Positions 1 through 7,857 of a stretch of DNA of 64,000 nt are shown one piece after another. The notes beneath the pieces were generated by a model, which worked only from the letters and a program-made list of their open reading frames with translations, made no database searches and was not told where the DNA came from. A program made the position numbers and the translations under genes. The stretch lies in assembly GCF_000970685.1 (NCBI RefSeq), contig NZ_LAJB01000008.1:1-64000 (forward strand), given 5' to 3'. Position 1 is the stretch's first letter. Each line of letters begins with the position of its first letter. Origin of the DNA: Domibacillus indicus. Lineage in GTDB: Bacteria > Bacillota > Bacilli > Bacillales > Domibacillaceae.

Positions 1-18
1 TAGATTCTTTTTGTTTAT

Positions 19-165
19 TTATAGAATTAAAGAAATTGCTTTTTTTAAAAGCCTGATATCTTTCGCTATTTCTTTTTTAACAGCCCCATCACGGCAGCGG
101 CTGTAATCCATATATAATAAAGAAAGTTCTTTCTGTAAAATTGTTCTTTCTGCTGCCATCCCCAT
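19..165 (-). CDS. Small 48-residue protein, unknown function
   Basis: This short reading frame is below the usual ORF cut-off. It starts at ATG 165 and ends in TAA at 19-21. An AAAGGA ribosome binding site lies about ten bases upstream. The product begins MGMAAERTILQKELSLLYMD and is rich in Glu, Lys, Arg and Leu in a pattern that would form one or two amphipathic helices. No signal peptide or membrane segment is visible. Upstream is a perfect 12-bp inverted repeat that could be its operator. I do not recognise the family. The support is the ribosome binding site, the helical composition and the placement of the repeat, so it could still be a chance frame. Confidence 0.5.
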   Translation of the reverse strand: MGMAAERTILQKELSLLYMDYSRCRDGAVKKEIAKDIRLLKKAISLIL

Positions 166-196
166 ACTGGCCACATCCTTTGCGTAGCTTTTCTTT

Positions 197-231
197 TTTC
201 TTTATAGTAATAATTACCCACTATAAAGAAA
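197..231. promoter_or_regulatory. Perfect 12-bp inverted repeat upstream of the small gene
   Basis: TTTCTTTATAGT at 197-208 is followed by 11 bases and then its exact reverse complement ACTATAAAGAAA at 220-231. It lies 32 bases upstream of the ATG at 165, where a promoter and operator would be. A related half site, GTATAAAGAA, recurs near 296-305. Its role as an operator is inferred. Confidence 0.5.
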
Positions 232-402
232 TATATGCCTTATTTTTTAAAGTTTTTCAACTCTTTATTTACAATTGAATTAATGGGGGACACAGTATAA
301 AGAATGCCACTTAAGAAAGGGGCCTTTTCAAATTATCTCAAATAATAAAAAGGGGAATATTTAACCGGATTACTTTTAAATTGGAGATAAAAAAGCAAAA
401 TT

Positions 403-440
403 AAAAAGCTGAGTCAGGCCGTATCCTGTCTCAGCTTTTT
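403..440 (-). terminator. Terminator of the lic operon
   Basis: AAAAAGCTGAG...CTCAGCTTTTT forms a long hairpin, with an inner CAGG/CCTG pair, about 40 bases past the licH stop. T-rich tails on both sides make it potentially bidirectional. Confidence 0.8.
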
Positions 441-482
441 TAATTTTACCTGCTGTAAGATCACAGCCCCGTTTGTATCCTT

Positions 483-1811
483 TTATGCTTCTACTTTTTG
501 AAAAAATTGCGGCAGATGCTCTTTATGGGCTTCCATCATTTCATCTACAATTTCTTTTGCAATTGTATCTGTCGGTGTCAACGGATTGATTGTCAGCGCC
601 AGCACAGCTTTTTCATAATCGCCCGTTACAGCTGCTTCTGCTGAGATACGTTCAAACGATTTAATTTGTTGGACCAGTCCGCGTACCGCTACCGGCAGGT
701 CACCCATGACAATCGGTTTCGGGCCGTCTTTTGTAATTACACAGCTTATTTCTACAGCGGAGTCATCGGGGATGCTCGCAATTGCACCGTTGTTGCGCGT
801 ATTAACCGGCTGAATATCTCTTTTATCCGTGTAAATAGATGTAATAAGACGCACTGCTGCATCCGAATAATAAGCACCGCCGCGTTTTTCAAGCTGTGGC
901 GGCTTGATATCGAGATTTGGATCCTGATAAAGCTCAAATAGTTCTTTTTCGAGCTTCTGCACAACTTCTGCCCTTGTACCTTCTTCTTTCGCATTTTTGA
1001 CGTCTTTTTCGATCATGTTTTTTGTTTTGTAGTAGTACATGTGATAAGGACATGTTAAGACGTTTAAGGATCTTAAAAATTCCGGCTCCCAGCCAAGACC
1101 TTCAATATTTTTTACAAAGCTGCTGTTGTTTGGATCTGTTAACAGCTCAATCACTCTGTCCTTAACGCTTTCTCCATCCACATATACATCAAGTCCGTAC
1201 ACCATATGGTTTAATCCGGCAAAATCAATGCGGACACGTGAATGGTCAACATCTAAAAGCTTGGCAATCCCCATTTCCATTCCGATCGGCACATTGCACA
1301 GCCCGACGACTTTTTCAATGTTGGAATACCGGAGAACCGCCTCTGTCACCATACCAGCCGGATTGGTAAAATTAATTAGCCAGGCATTCGGACAGAGCTC
1401 CTCCATATCCTTGCAAATATCAAGAATGACTGGAATCGTACGCAATCCTTTAAACAAGCCTCCCGGTCCGTTTGTTTCCTGGCCGAGCACACCGTATTTC
1501 ATAGGAATGCGTTCATCTTTTGCCCGTGCATCAAGAAGGCCGACACGAAATTGAGTCGTTACAAAGTCGGCATCCTTTAAAGCGGCACGGCGGTCAAGTG
1601 TTAAATGAACATCAATTGGCAGTCCGGCTTTTTGGATCATTCGTTTCGCCAGGTTTCCGACGATTTCCAGCTTCTCTTTCCCGGCTTCAATATCGACAAG
1701 CCATAACTCACGAATAGGCAGCTCGTCATACCGTTTAATAAACCCTTCGACCAGCTCGGGAGTATAGCTTGAGCCGCCGCCAATTGTAGCGATCTTAATT
1801 CCTTTTGTCAT
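483..1811 (-). CDS. licH: 6-phospho-beta-glucosidase, glycoside hydrolase family 4
   Basis: The 442-residue product hydrolyses 6-phospho-beta-glucosides such as cellobiose-6-phosphate made by the PTS encoded just upstream. Family GH4 enzymes use NAD+ and a divalent metal. The N-terminal nucleotide-binding stretch IATIGGGSSYTPELV is present, as are NFTNPAG, GLCNVPIG with the metal-binding Cys near residue 171, and LNHMVYG with the metal-binding His near residue 201. Length is normal for the family. It is the last gene of licB-licC-licA-licH and is followed by a strong terminator. A gap of about 170 bases separates it from licA; a second promoter or processing site there cannot be excluded. The cytoplasmic location follows from the absence of a signal sequence. 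Confidence 0.93.
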   Translation of the reverse strand: MTKGIKIATIGGGSSYTPELVEGFIKRYDELPIRELWLVDIEAGKEKLEIVGNLAKRMIQKAGLPIDVHLTLDRRAALKDADFVTTQFRVGLLDARAKDERIPMKYGVLGQETNGPGGLFKGLRTIPVILDICKDMEELCPNAWLINFTNPAGMVTEAVLRYSNIEKVVGLCNVPIGMEMGIAKLLDVDHSRVRIDFAGLNHMVYGLDVYVDGESVKDRVIELLTDPNNSSFVKNIEGLGWEPEFLRSLNVLTCPYHMYYYKTKNMIEKDVKNAKEEGTRAEVVQKLEKELFELYQDPNLDIKPPQLEKRGGAYYSDAAVRLITSIYTDKRDIQPVNTRNNGAIASIPDDSAVEISCVITKDGPKPIVMGDLPVAVRGLVQQIKSFERISAEAAVTGDYEKAVLALTINPLTPTDTIAKEIVDEMMEAHKEHLPQFFQKVEA

Positions 1812-1979
1812 TTTGCTGCACCTCCATTTTTGATACGTCTATCATATCGTGCCGGATGTAAGCGGTAAATATATCTTAGCCATTGGGTTTTATATGCCGC
1901 CGAAAGGGATTTGTCACTAACAAGTAACAAGCTGTTACAAGACGGGTTCATTATTTTCTTAATTTGGTTTATTTTTTTT

Positions 1980-2306
1980 TCAAGACTGAATGCTTTGCAT
2001 TTTAAGCACTTTATACATATCGATAAATTCAACAGCAATATCTTTTAATGTCATGGCATTCATTAAATGATCCTGGGCATGCACCATTAATAGTGAAACA
2101 GGTGCGTTTTCTCCCCTCGTTTCCGCTTGAATCAAAGAAGTTTGTAATTTATGAGCTTCACTTAGAGACTGGGCAGCTTCATCCAATTTATTTTTCGCTT
2201 CATCAAAGTTGCCGGCTTTTGCTGCCATAATTGCTTCCATGGCGGCACTCCTGCCGTTTCCTCCATAAAGAATAATTTGAAAAATTGTATTTTCCAGGTT
2301 TTCCAT
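1980..2306 (-). CDS. licA: PTS lactose/cellobiose-family EIIA
   Basis: This 108-residue protein is the EIIA phosphocarrier of a lactose/cellobiose-type phosphotransferase system. It accepts phosphate from HPr and passes it to the EIIB encoded upstream. The phosphorylated histidine is the one in LLMVHAQDHLM, near residue 75 to 80. The N-terminal half is alanine-rich and helical (SAAMEAIMAAKAGNFDEA), as expected for this trimeric helical-bundle family. It lies 33 bases downstream of licC in the same operon. Length matches the family. Confidence 0.93.
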   Translation of the reverse strand: MENLENTIFQIILYGGNGRSAAMEAIMAAKAGNFDEAKNKLDEAAQSLSEAHKLQTSLIQAETRGENAPVSLLMVHAQDHLMNAMTLKDIAVEFIDMYKVLKMQSIQS

Positions 2307-2339
2307 TATACATCCTCCATTTTCCAGCTGATAAGCCGT

Positions 2340-3683
2340 TTACAGTGCTTTTTTATCAAGCGTTCCTGATGTTTCCATGCCGCCTTCTTCAATCACTTTT
2401 TGTTTATCCCACATTTTAAAGAACGGGACATAGATAAAGAAAGCAACCGCTAAATTTACCAGCTGTAAAATCGCCCCGGAAAAATGTCCTCCCGTCGCCA
2501 GATAACCGCCGAAAATTGGAGGAGTCGTCCACGGCAGGGAAATCCCGACCGGCTTGGCAATAAGCCCCGCCTGCATAGAAAGGAAGCTGATTGTAGTGAC
2601 GACAATCGGTACCAAAATAAATGGAATAATCATAATGGGATTCATCACAATAGGCATTCCGAAAATGATCGGTTCATTGATGTTAAATAATCCCGGCGCA
2701 ATGCCTAATCTGCCCAGCTGCTTCATCTGTTTACTTTTTGCAGTGAAAAGCATAGCCAGTACTAATGCCAAGGTAGCTCCTGACCCGCCAATTAAAACGA
2801 AAATATCGATAAATTGCTGTGTAACAATGTTCGGCACTTCTTCCCCTGCCTGAAAAGCAATACGGTTTGCGTCCATTGCCCCCAGCCAGATGGGACCCAT
2901 TACCCCGCCGACAATTGTCTGGCCATGGAGGCCGGTAGACCAGAGCATTTGAACAAGAATTAACGCTAAAATGGTTCCAATTAGTGTACCTCCCAACGCG
3001 CTGAGAGGCTCCTGCAGCAGCTGCGTGACTACATTATGCAGGCTTTCAAAGGAAGTGTTTTCCACCAGCAGCCTCAGCAGCCAAATGGTTAATACAACGG
3101 CAAAGCCCGGGATTAAAGCGACAAACGATTTACTAACTGCTGGCGGAACACCGTCCGGCATTCTAATAACGATATTTTTTTGGATAATAATCCGATAAAT
3201 CTCTGTTGAAACCATGGCCAGAATCATGGCAATAAACAGTCCCTTGCTTCCTGTTAAAGCAGCGGGAATTGCGCCTCCCACCATAATGGCTTCTTCAGCA
3301 CCCTCAGGAGTAAATGGCACCTGGTAAGGGGTAGCCAGCAGGAATGCAACAAGTGAAATGATACCCGCTGACAGCGGGTCAACATGATACTTTTCTGCCA
3401 GCCGGTAGGCAATCGCAAAGGCGGCAACCAGCGCCATAATATCAAATGTAGCTCCTACCGGATATAAAAGCTTATCGAGCCAGCCGTCTCCAAATATACT
3501 GGCCATCATTTCCGGGTAGCCGTTAATCGGCAGAAAGCCAATGATCAAAAACAATGAACCGATAATCATTAACGGCATTGTCGCAATAAGCCCATCACGC
3601 AGCGCCTGCAAATGACGCTGTCCGGCGATACGCCCGGCAACCGGCATCACTTTTGCTTCTAAAAATTGGGTTAACTTATTCAT
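2340..3683 (-). CDS. licC: PTS cellobiose/lichenan-family EIIC permease
   Basis: The 447-residue integral membrane EIIC component transports and helps phosphorylate oligo-beta-glucosides. It has multiple hydrophobic segments from about residue 30 to 425 and the conserved loop FNINEPIIFGMPIVMNP near residue 335, in which the NEP(I/V)(I/V)FG motif is characteristic of the lactose/cellobiose EIIC family. It sits 14 bases downstream of licB and just before licA, an order typical of B. subtilis licBCAH. The sugar is inferred from the neighbouring GH4 phospho-beta-glucosidase and LicR-type activator; a different beta-glucoside remains possible. Confidence 0.93.
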   Translation of the reverse strand: MNKLTQFLEAKVMPVAGRIAGQRHLQALRDGLIATMPLMIIGSLFLIIGFLPINGYPEMMASIFGDGWLDKLLYPVGATFDIMALVAAFAIAYRLAEKYHVDPLSAGIISLVAFLLATPYQVPFTPEGAEEAIMVGGAIPAALTGSKGLFIAMILAMVSTEIYRIIIQKNIVIRMPDGVPPAVSKSFVALIPGFAVVLTIWLLRLLVENTSFESLHNVVTQLLQEPLSALGGTLIGTILALILVQMLWSTGLHGQTIVGGVMGPIWLGAMDANRIAFQAGEEVPNIVTQQFIDIFVLIGGSGATLALVLAMLFTAKSKQMKQLGRLGIAPGLFNINEPIIFGMPIVMNPIMIIPFILVPIVVTTISFLSMQAGLIAKPVGISLPWTTPPIFGGYLATGGHFSGAILQLVNLAVAFFIYVPFFKMWDKQKVIEEGGMETSGTLDKKAL

Positions 3684-3697
3684 GATTTTTTCCTCCT

Positions 3698-4003
3698 TTA
3701 CTTTTTCGCTAAAGATAGTGCTGTTTTCAGCACTTCTGCTCCGTTAACTGTTCCATAATGTATTGGGTTAATCGCATCGACCGGAATATTGTTTTCTTCT
3801 CCTATTTTTTTAACCTGCGGCAGAAGATAGCGAACCTGCGGGCCGAGCAAAATTACATCTGTTCCCCGCACATGATTTTTGATAGAATCCACTCCTTCTG
3901 CCCAAATCTTACAATCGATCCCCAGTTCTGCTGCAGCTGCCTCCATTTTGGTTACCAAAAGACTGGTTGACATACCTGCCGAACAGCATAGTAAAATATT
4001 CAT
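3698..4003 (-). CDS. licB: PTS cellobiose/lichenan-family EIIB
   Basis: This 101-residue EIIB carries the phosphorylated cysteine in the N-terminal loop [17 protein letters not shown] and is the first gene of the licB-C-A-H operon. It relays phosphate from LicA to the sugar bound by LicC. A second, related EIIB is encoded 224 bases upstream, behind licR, so the two presumably overlap in function or serve different sugars. The promoter region holds a 20-bp perfect palindrome and a cre-like element. Confidence 0.92.
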   Translation of the reverse strand: MNILLCCSAGMSTSLLVTKMEAAAAELGIDCKIWAEGVDSIKNHVRGTDVILLGPQVRYLLPQVKKIGEENNIPVDAINPIHYGTVNGAEVLKTALSLAKK

Positions 4004-4078
4004 CCGAATTCCCCCTTTAATTTTGTTGAAACCAATACTTTGACACAGCCCACTGACCTTTATGCTTATATTTTAATT

Positions 4079-4092
4079 TAAAAGCGCTTTCA
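4079..4092 (-). promoter_or_regulatory. cre-like catabolite repression site, lic promoter
   Basis: On the minus strand the site reads TGAAAGCGCTTTTA, close to the CcpA-binding consensus TGWAARCGYTWNCW. It lies 76 bases upstream of licB, next to a possible -10 (TATAAG). CcpA repression of the operon is inferred. Confidence 0.7.
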
Positions 4093-4107
4093 TTTGAACG
4101 CAGTCTT

Positions 4108-4127
4108 TTTCCGTTACGTAACGGAAA
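4108..4127. promoter_or_regulatory. Perfect 20-bp palindrome, candidate LicR activator site
   Basis: TTTCCGTTACGTAACGGAAA is a perfect inverted repeat. It sits upstream of the cre-like site and the probable core promoter of licB, the position expected of an activator site. In B. subtilis LicR activates the licB promoter through an upstream inverted repeat. The assignment to LicR is inference. Confidence 0.6.
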
Positions 4128-4184
4128 TGATTGACACAAGCAAAAAGCAGCTGGATTCTTAGAAGAGTATTGTGCATAAAAAAA

Positions 4185-4205
4185 CCCATCCTAAAATAGA
4201 ATGGG
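4185..4205 (-). terminator. Terminator of the licR-EIIB operon
   Basis: CCCAT and CTA on one side pair with TAG and ATGGG on the other around a short loop, followed on the minus strand by seven Ts. It separates the licR-EIIB transcript from the licB promoter. Confidence 0.85.
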
Positions 4206-4227
4206 CCAGCCATTTCATTTCCTGGGC

Positions 4228-4545
4228 TCACAATGATTGACCTTTTTCTACGAGCCGTTTAGCAAACTGGTAAACTTCCTCCCCGTTAAAGGTTCCATAA
4301 TGTACCGGGTTAATAATCTCGACAGGAATGCCGTGTACTTTCCCGAGCTCTGCTATTTGCTTGAGCATATGCCGGACATGAGGACCAATAAGGATTACAT
4401 CTGCATCAGCTAAATAATGCCGGACGGAATCGCCCGGGATAGCCCATATCTGGCACTCTTCTCCCAGTATTTCTGCATATTTCTCCATTCTCGTCACTAA
4501 AAGACTGGTTGACATACCTGCTGAACAGCACAACAGTATATTCAT
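4228..4545 (-). CDS. Second PTS cellobiose-family EIIB, linked to licR
   Basis: The product is a 105-residue EIIB of the lactose/cellobiose family, with the phosphorylated Cys in [20 protein letters not shown] and the family segment VILIGPHVRHML. The ATG at 4545 was chosen because AAAGGA lies eight bases before it; the longer frame upstream adds only ten basic residues without a ribosome binding site. It follows licR by 31 bases and ends in its own terminator. The N-terminus is almost the same as LicB's but the rest has diverged, so this is a paralogue and not a recent copy. It may signal to LicR or feed a distant EIIC; neither can be decided here. Confidence 0.88.
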   Translation of the reverse strand: MNILLCCSAGMSTSLLVTRMEKYAEILGEECQIWAIPGDSVRHYLADADVILIGPHVRHMLKQIAELGKVHGIPVEIINPVHYGTFNGEEVYQFAKRLVEKGQSL

Positions 4546-4576
4546 CCGCTTAATCCTTTCTTTTTTGTTTTTCAAT

Positions 4577-6514
4577 TTAAAATCTTACAAACACATGAAC
4601 AAATTCCTCATAGGTTTTACACTTTATCAGCTTTTGTACTTTCGCGCTGTCATCAATAATTTTCCCGAGCAGCCGGTACATCTTTTGCAGGTCTTCTTTG
4701 CTGCTTTTTTTCACACTCAGCAGGCAAACAAATTGAACGAACTGCTCTCCCCATTTGATCGGCTTCTGCAGGGTGCAAATTGCCCAAAAAGTCGAATCGG
4801 TCTGAGGATCAACAGGGTGCGGAATCGCCGTCATATTTCCAAAAGAAGTGGGCGACAATGCCTCTCTCTCTAAAACGGAATTCAAAAATTGATCACCCAC
4901 AAGACCAATTTCCTGCAGTCTGTTACAAATAAAATGGAGAACTTCTTTCTTTGAGTCCAGCTTTTGCTGTAAAAAAACTAATTCTTTTCTCGTGTACTCA
5001 ATATCTATATTTTCTGGGCCGGAAAATACATGCTGAATTTTTTCAAAATCATTATTTCCCAGAAAGGTATTTACCTCAATGATAGGAACAGGAAACGGTT
5101 CAGAAATAGGAATTGTGCTGATGATAAAATCAATATCCTTTAAAGGCTGTTCCTTCAGCTTGTAGTATTCCGTAGTGCCTGCAACCTCTATTTTATCACC
5201 AAACTTTTCCTGAAGCTTATACGAAAGCAGGCGCGAGCTGCCGATCCCGGTAGCGCAAACGACCAGGCACCTCTTCGGCCGGTTCGTGATTTTCCTTCTT
5301 TCTATGGCGGCACCAATATGAAGAGCCAGATACCCCGCTTCATGCTCATTCATTTCAACACCTGTTTCTTTTTCAATTACACGCCCTGCAATAATTCCCG
5401 CTTCAAATGCTACGGGGTAATTGAGTTTTATTTCGTTTAACATAGGGTTGCGAATGTTCATCCCATACTTAAACCGGTTAATTGCCGGCTTTAAATGAAG
5501 ATAGAGAGACATGTTCAGCTCTTTATCCGTTCTTATGCCCAGCCGTAATTCTTTGTCTACTGTTTCAATAATCCTGGCTGTAAGCTGATGCGTTTTATTG
5601 TCAATCACACTTTGATAATCAGATCCTTTTGCATCCATGTACGTAACCAGCTTTGTCCCCATCAAATGAACAGCCACGTAAGCAATTTCTCCTGCCGGGA
5701 AAGAAACCTCCAGCTCTTTTTCAAGAAGCTGAATGATCTTTCCGGCTACTTCATATTCCTTTTGTTTTTCGACTTCTTTTAATTCTTCAGGCACCCAGTA
5801 AACAAAGTTATTGTTTTGAATCCGTTTACAAGCAATTGCAATATGAATAACCAAATTTGTTAATCCTATATCAGAAAGCGTAATATGATGTTCGTTTATT
5901 TGCTTAACAATAATATCCCGTATAATCAGCATATCCTCCCTGGAGAGAATAGAACTATCGAGATTGGCAATGTCAGGGTGGTTGCCTGAATACTGATTAA
6001 AAATAAACTCCGACATACAAAAGCGAAGCTTAAATTCCGGTCCCTTCAGCTTCATGCCATAGTTCGGGCGGGATTCGAGAAAAATCCCGTATTTCTTAAA
6101 TATGTTTCTCACATGGCGAAAATCATACTGGATCGTAGACTTGCTTACAAAAAGCTCTTCCGCTGCGTCTTCCATCTTCAAATAATTTTCCGCCAGTAAA
6201 AGACGCTTCACCAGATATTGAACACGGTCTTCCGGGGTTGTAGGAATTTCCCCTTCGTTAAATCCATCCTTTTGAAAATTTAATTGAAGAAATTTAAGGA
6301 ATTTCGTCTGATCATGGACCATTAAACGAAACCCCGCGCCGCGAACCGACTTAATTTCAGCGCCATAATCAGACAGAAGAATATTCAGTTCTTTGATGTC
6401 ATTTCTGACCGTCCTTGATGTAACCCCGATCACTGCGCCGATTTCTTCACTTGTAACAGAAGCTTCCACTCCCATTAATTCACGTAAAATCACCGCTGTC
6501 CGTGTGTTTAACAT
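4577..6514 (-). CDS. licR: LicR-type PTS-regulated transcriptional activator
   Basis: The 645-residue protein has the full architecture of BglG/LicR-type activators. Two N-terminal helix-turn-helix regions lie at about 1-60 and 85-170. Two PTS regulation domains follow, with histidines in LVIHIAIACKRI and VAVHLMGTKLV, then in LYLHLKPAINRF and LALHIGAAIERR. An EIIB-like domain has Cys in VVCATGIGSSR, and a C-terminal EIIA-like domain has His in TAIPHPVDP. HPr phosphorylation of the PRDs activates such proteins, and phosphorylation by the cognate EIIB inhibits them when substrate is absent. Length matches B. subtilis LicR. The gene is divergent to nothing and reads into a second EIIB, which may be its sugar-sensing partner. 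Confidence 0.92.
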   Translation of the reverse strand: MLNTRTAVILRELMGVEASVTSEEIGAVIGVTSRTVRNDIKELNILLSDYGAEIKSVRGAGFRLMVHDQTKFLKFLQLNFQKDGFNEGEIPTTPEDRVQYLVKRLLLAENYLKMEDAAEELFVSKSTIQYDFRHVRNIFKKYGIFLESRPNYGMKLKGPEFKLRFCMSEFIFNQYSGNHPDIANLDSSILSREDMLIIRDIIVKQINEHHITLSDIGLTNLVIHIAIACKRIQNNNFVYWVPEELKEVEKQKEYEVAGKIIQLLEKELEVSFPAGEIAYVAVHLMGTKLVTYMDAKGSDYQSVIDNKTHQLTARIIETVDKELRLGIRTDKELNMSLYLHLKPAINRFKYGMNIRNPMLNEIKLNYPVAFEAGIIAGRVIEKETGVEMNEHEAGYLALHIGAAIERRKITNRPKRCLVVCATGIGSSRLLSYKLQEKFGDKIEVAGTTEYYKLKEQPLKDIDFIISTIPISEPFPVPIIEVNTFLGNNDFEKIQHVFSGPENIDIEYTRKELVFLQQKLDSKKEVLHFICNRLQEIGLVGDQFLNSVLEREALSPTSFGNMTAIPHPVDPQTDSTFWAICTLQKPIKWGEQFVQFVCLLSVKKSSKEDLQKMYRLLGKIIDDSAKVQKLIKCKTYEEFVHVFVRF

Positions 6515-6767
6515 TTTCCCCCTCCTTTTTAAACATCCCGCAGCAAAAGGATTGATAAAATTATATGCGGTTTGGATGCAAGACGAACACCATAAGTACT
6601 AATTATTATAATCAACTGAGTATAAATGTCTATACAATTAATCAGAAAATTATAAAACCGGACAAAATCTTTTTTCTGCCAGGAAGCTGCAACCGGAATT
6701 CTGGATCAGATTTTTTATTTTTATTCATGATATACTTTTTCTAACTTTACACCCTGGAGGGATGGTT

Positions 6768-7490
6768 TTGTTTACGTCCGAGCAAATCGCTTCATTTAAT
6801 GAGCTGGAAACCATTTTATATCAATATATTACAACGCACAGCGGAAAGGTAGTTCATATGCGTATCCGTGATCTTGCAGATGAAACCCATGTTTCCCCTT
6901 CGACTATTTTACGTTTTTGCCGTAAGGCCGGCTGTGACGGATTCGCAGAATTAAAGGTTAAGTTAAAAATAGAAGCAGAAACACGTAAGAAGGAAGCGGT
7001 GAAAAGCTCAAATTCCGCTTTTGCGGAATTTGCGGAAAAAACATTAGAAGGGCGATTTGAACATGCCATCGGGGAAGTCGCAAGCCTTGCTTCTTCAGCT
7101 AAAAGCGTCATCTTTGTCGGAGGCGGCTCTTCTGGTATTCTTGCCCAGTATGGAGCTCATTATTTCTCCGGGCTTGGCAAGTTTTCCACTTATATAAATG
7201 ATCCTTATTTTCCCGTATATGATGATTTGCGGCATACTGCCACAATTGCTTTATCTGTCAGCGGAGAAACAAAGCAGATGATCGACCTTGCCAGCAAGCT
7301 GAAAAAAGAAGGAAGCCGCCTTATCAGTATTACGAATAATAAGCAATGCACACTTGCCAAAATGTCTGAAGTGAATATCGCCTATTATACGACAGAAGAG
7401 CGCCACCGCTATACGAATATTACTACTCAATTGCCCGTTCTTTACTTAATTGAAGCTATTGCAAGAAATATGTACACTTTTTCAAGTTGA
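6768..7490 (+). CDS. RpiR/MurR-family transcriptional regulator with SIS domain
   Basis: About 240 residues. An N-terminal RpiR-type helix-turn-helix (IRDLADETHVSPSTILRFCRKAGCDGF) is followed by a SIS sugar-phosphate isomerase-like domain (VIFVGGGSSGILAQYGAHYFSGLG...ALSVSGETKQ). Such proteins sense phosphosugars and usually control sugar-phosphate catabolism. A TTG start at 6768 is preferred: the GGAGGG ribosome binding site at 6757-6762 directly abuts the ATG at 6762 but has normal spacing to this TTG. It stands alone between the lic genes and an MFS gene. Its target is unknown, but adjacency to the beta-glucoside genes makes glucose-6-phosphate-type signals plausible. Confidence 0.88.
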   Translation: MFTSEQIASFNELETILYQYITTHSGKVVHMRIRDLADETHVSPSTILRFCRKAGCDGFAELKVKLKIEAETRKKEAVKSSNSAFAEFAEKTLEGRFEHAIGEVASLASSAKSVIFVGGGSSGILAQYGAHYFSGLGKFSTYINDPYFPVYDDLRHTATIALSVSGETKQMIDLASKLKKEGSRLISITNNKQCTLAKMSEVNIAYYTTEERHRYTNITTQLPVLYLIEAIARNMYTFSS

Positions 7491-7612
7491 TTTTTTAGTT
7501 GATTGATCTGGATAAGCATGGCTTCTTTTTTTGATGAAACACCGCTGCAATTAAAAAGAGATCCACTTGAACTCTGTGAAAAATAAATTGCTTTTTCAAG
7601 CTGTATTTTTTG

Positions 7613-7795
7613 TTAATTTAACCATTTTACCAGGGCACGGATACCATACAAAAGGGCTTCTCCACCGTATGTTACTGCTTCAATCAAAATATCGGCTACA
7701 TACCACCTGTCTTCGCCTTTCTTTTTTCTTTTTCTTTCCAAAAAGTCCGCCTCCCTTTTTCTGCTTCTACGAGTGCGGGGAAGAATTTGTTTCAT
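7613..7795 (-). CDS. Possible 60-residue basic protein, unknown
   Basis: The reading frame encodes a very basic N-terminal half (RTRRSRKREADFLERKRKKK) and an amphipathic or hydrophobic C-terminal half (DILIEAVTYGGEALLYGIRA). That division looks protein-like, not random. It runs opposite to the MFS gene, with a purine-rich GAGGAG about 14 bases before the ATG and a TACTAT -10-like sequence further upstream. The ribosome binding site spacing is poor and the family is not recognised. The stretch from 7491 to 7857 contains no other convincing gene. Confidence 0.35.
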   Translation of the reverse strand: MKQILPRTRRSRKREADFLERKRKKKGEDRWYVADILIEAVTYGGEALLYGIRALVKWLN

Positions 7796-7857
7796 TTTCT
7801 TTTCCAGCTCTCCTCATGCTATAGTAAAAAATATTCACCGAACGGAGGCGGCCATGG

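Noticed and set aside
7567-7824. 85-codon plus-strand frame upstream of the MFS gene
   Set aside because: Phe/Ser/Pro-rich tail from an AT-rich stretch, no ribosome binding site; the opposite frame looks more protein-like.
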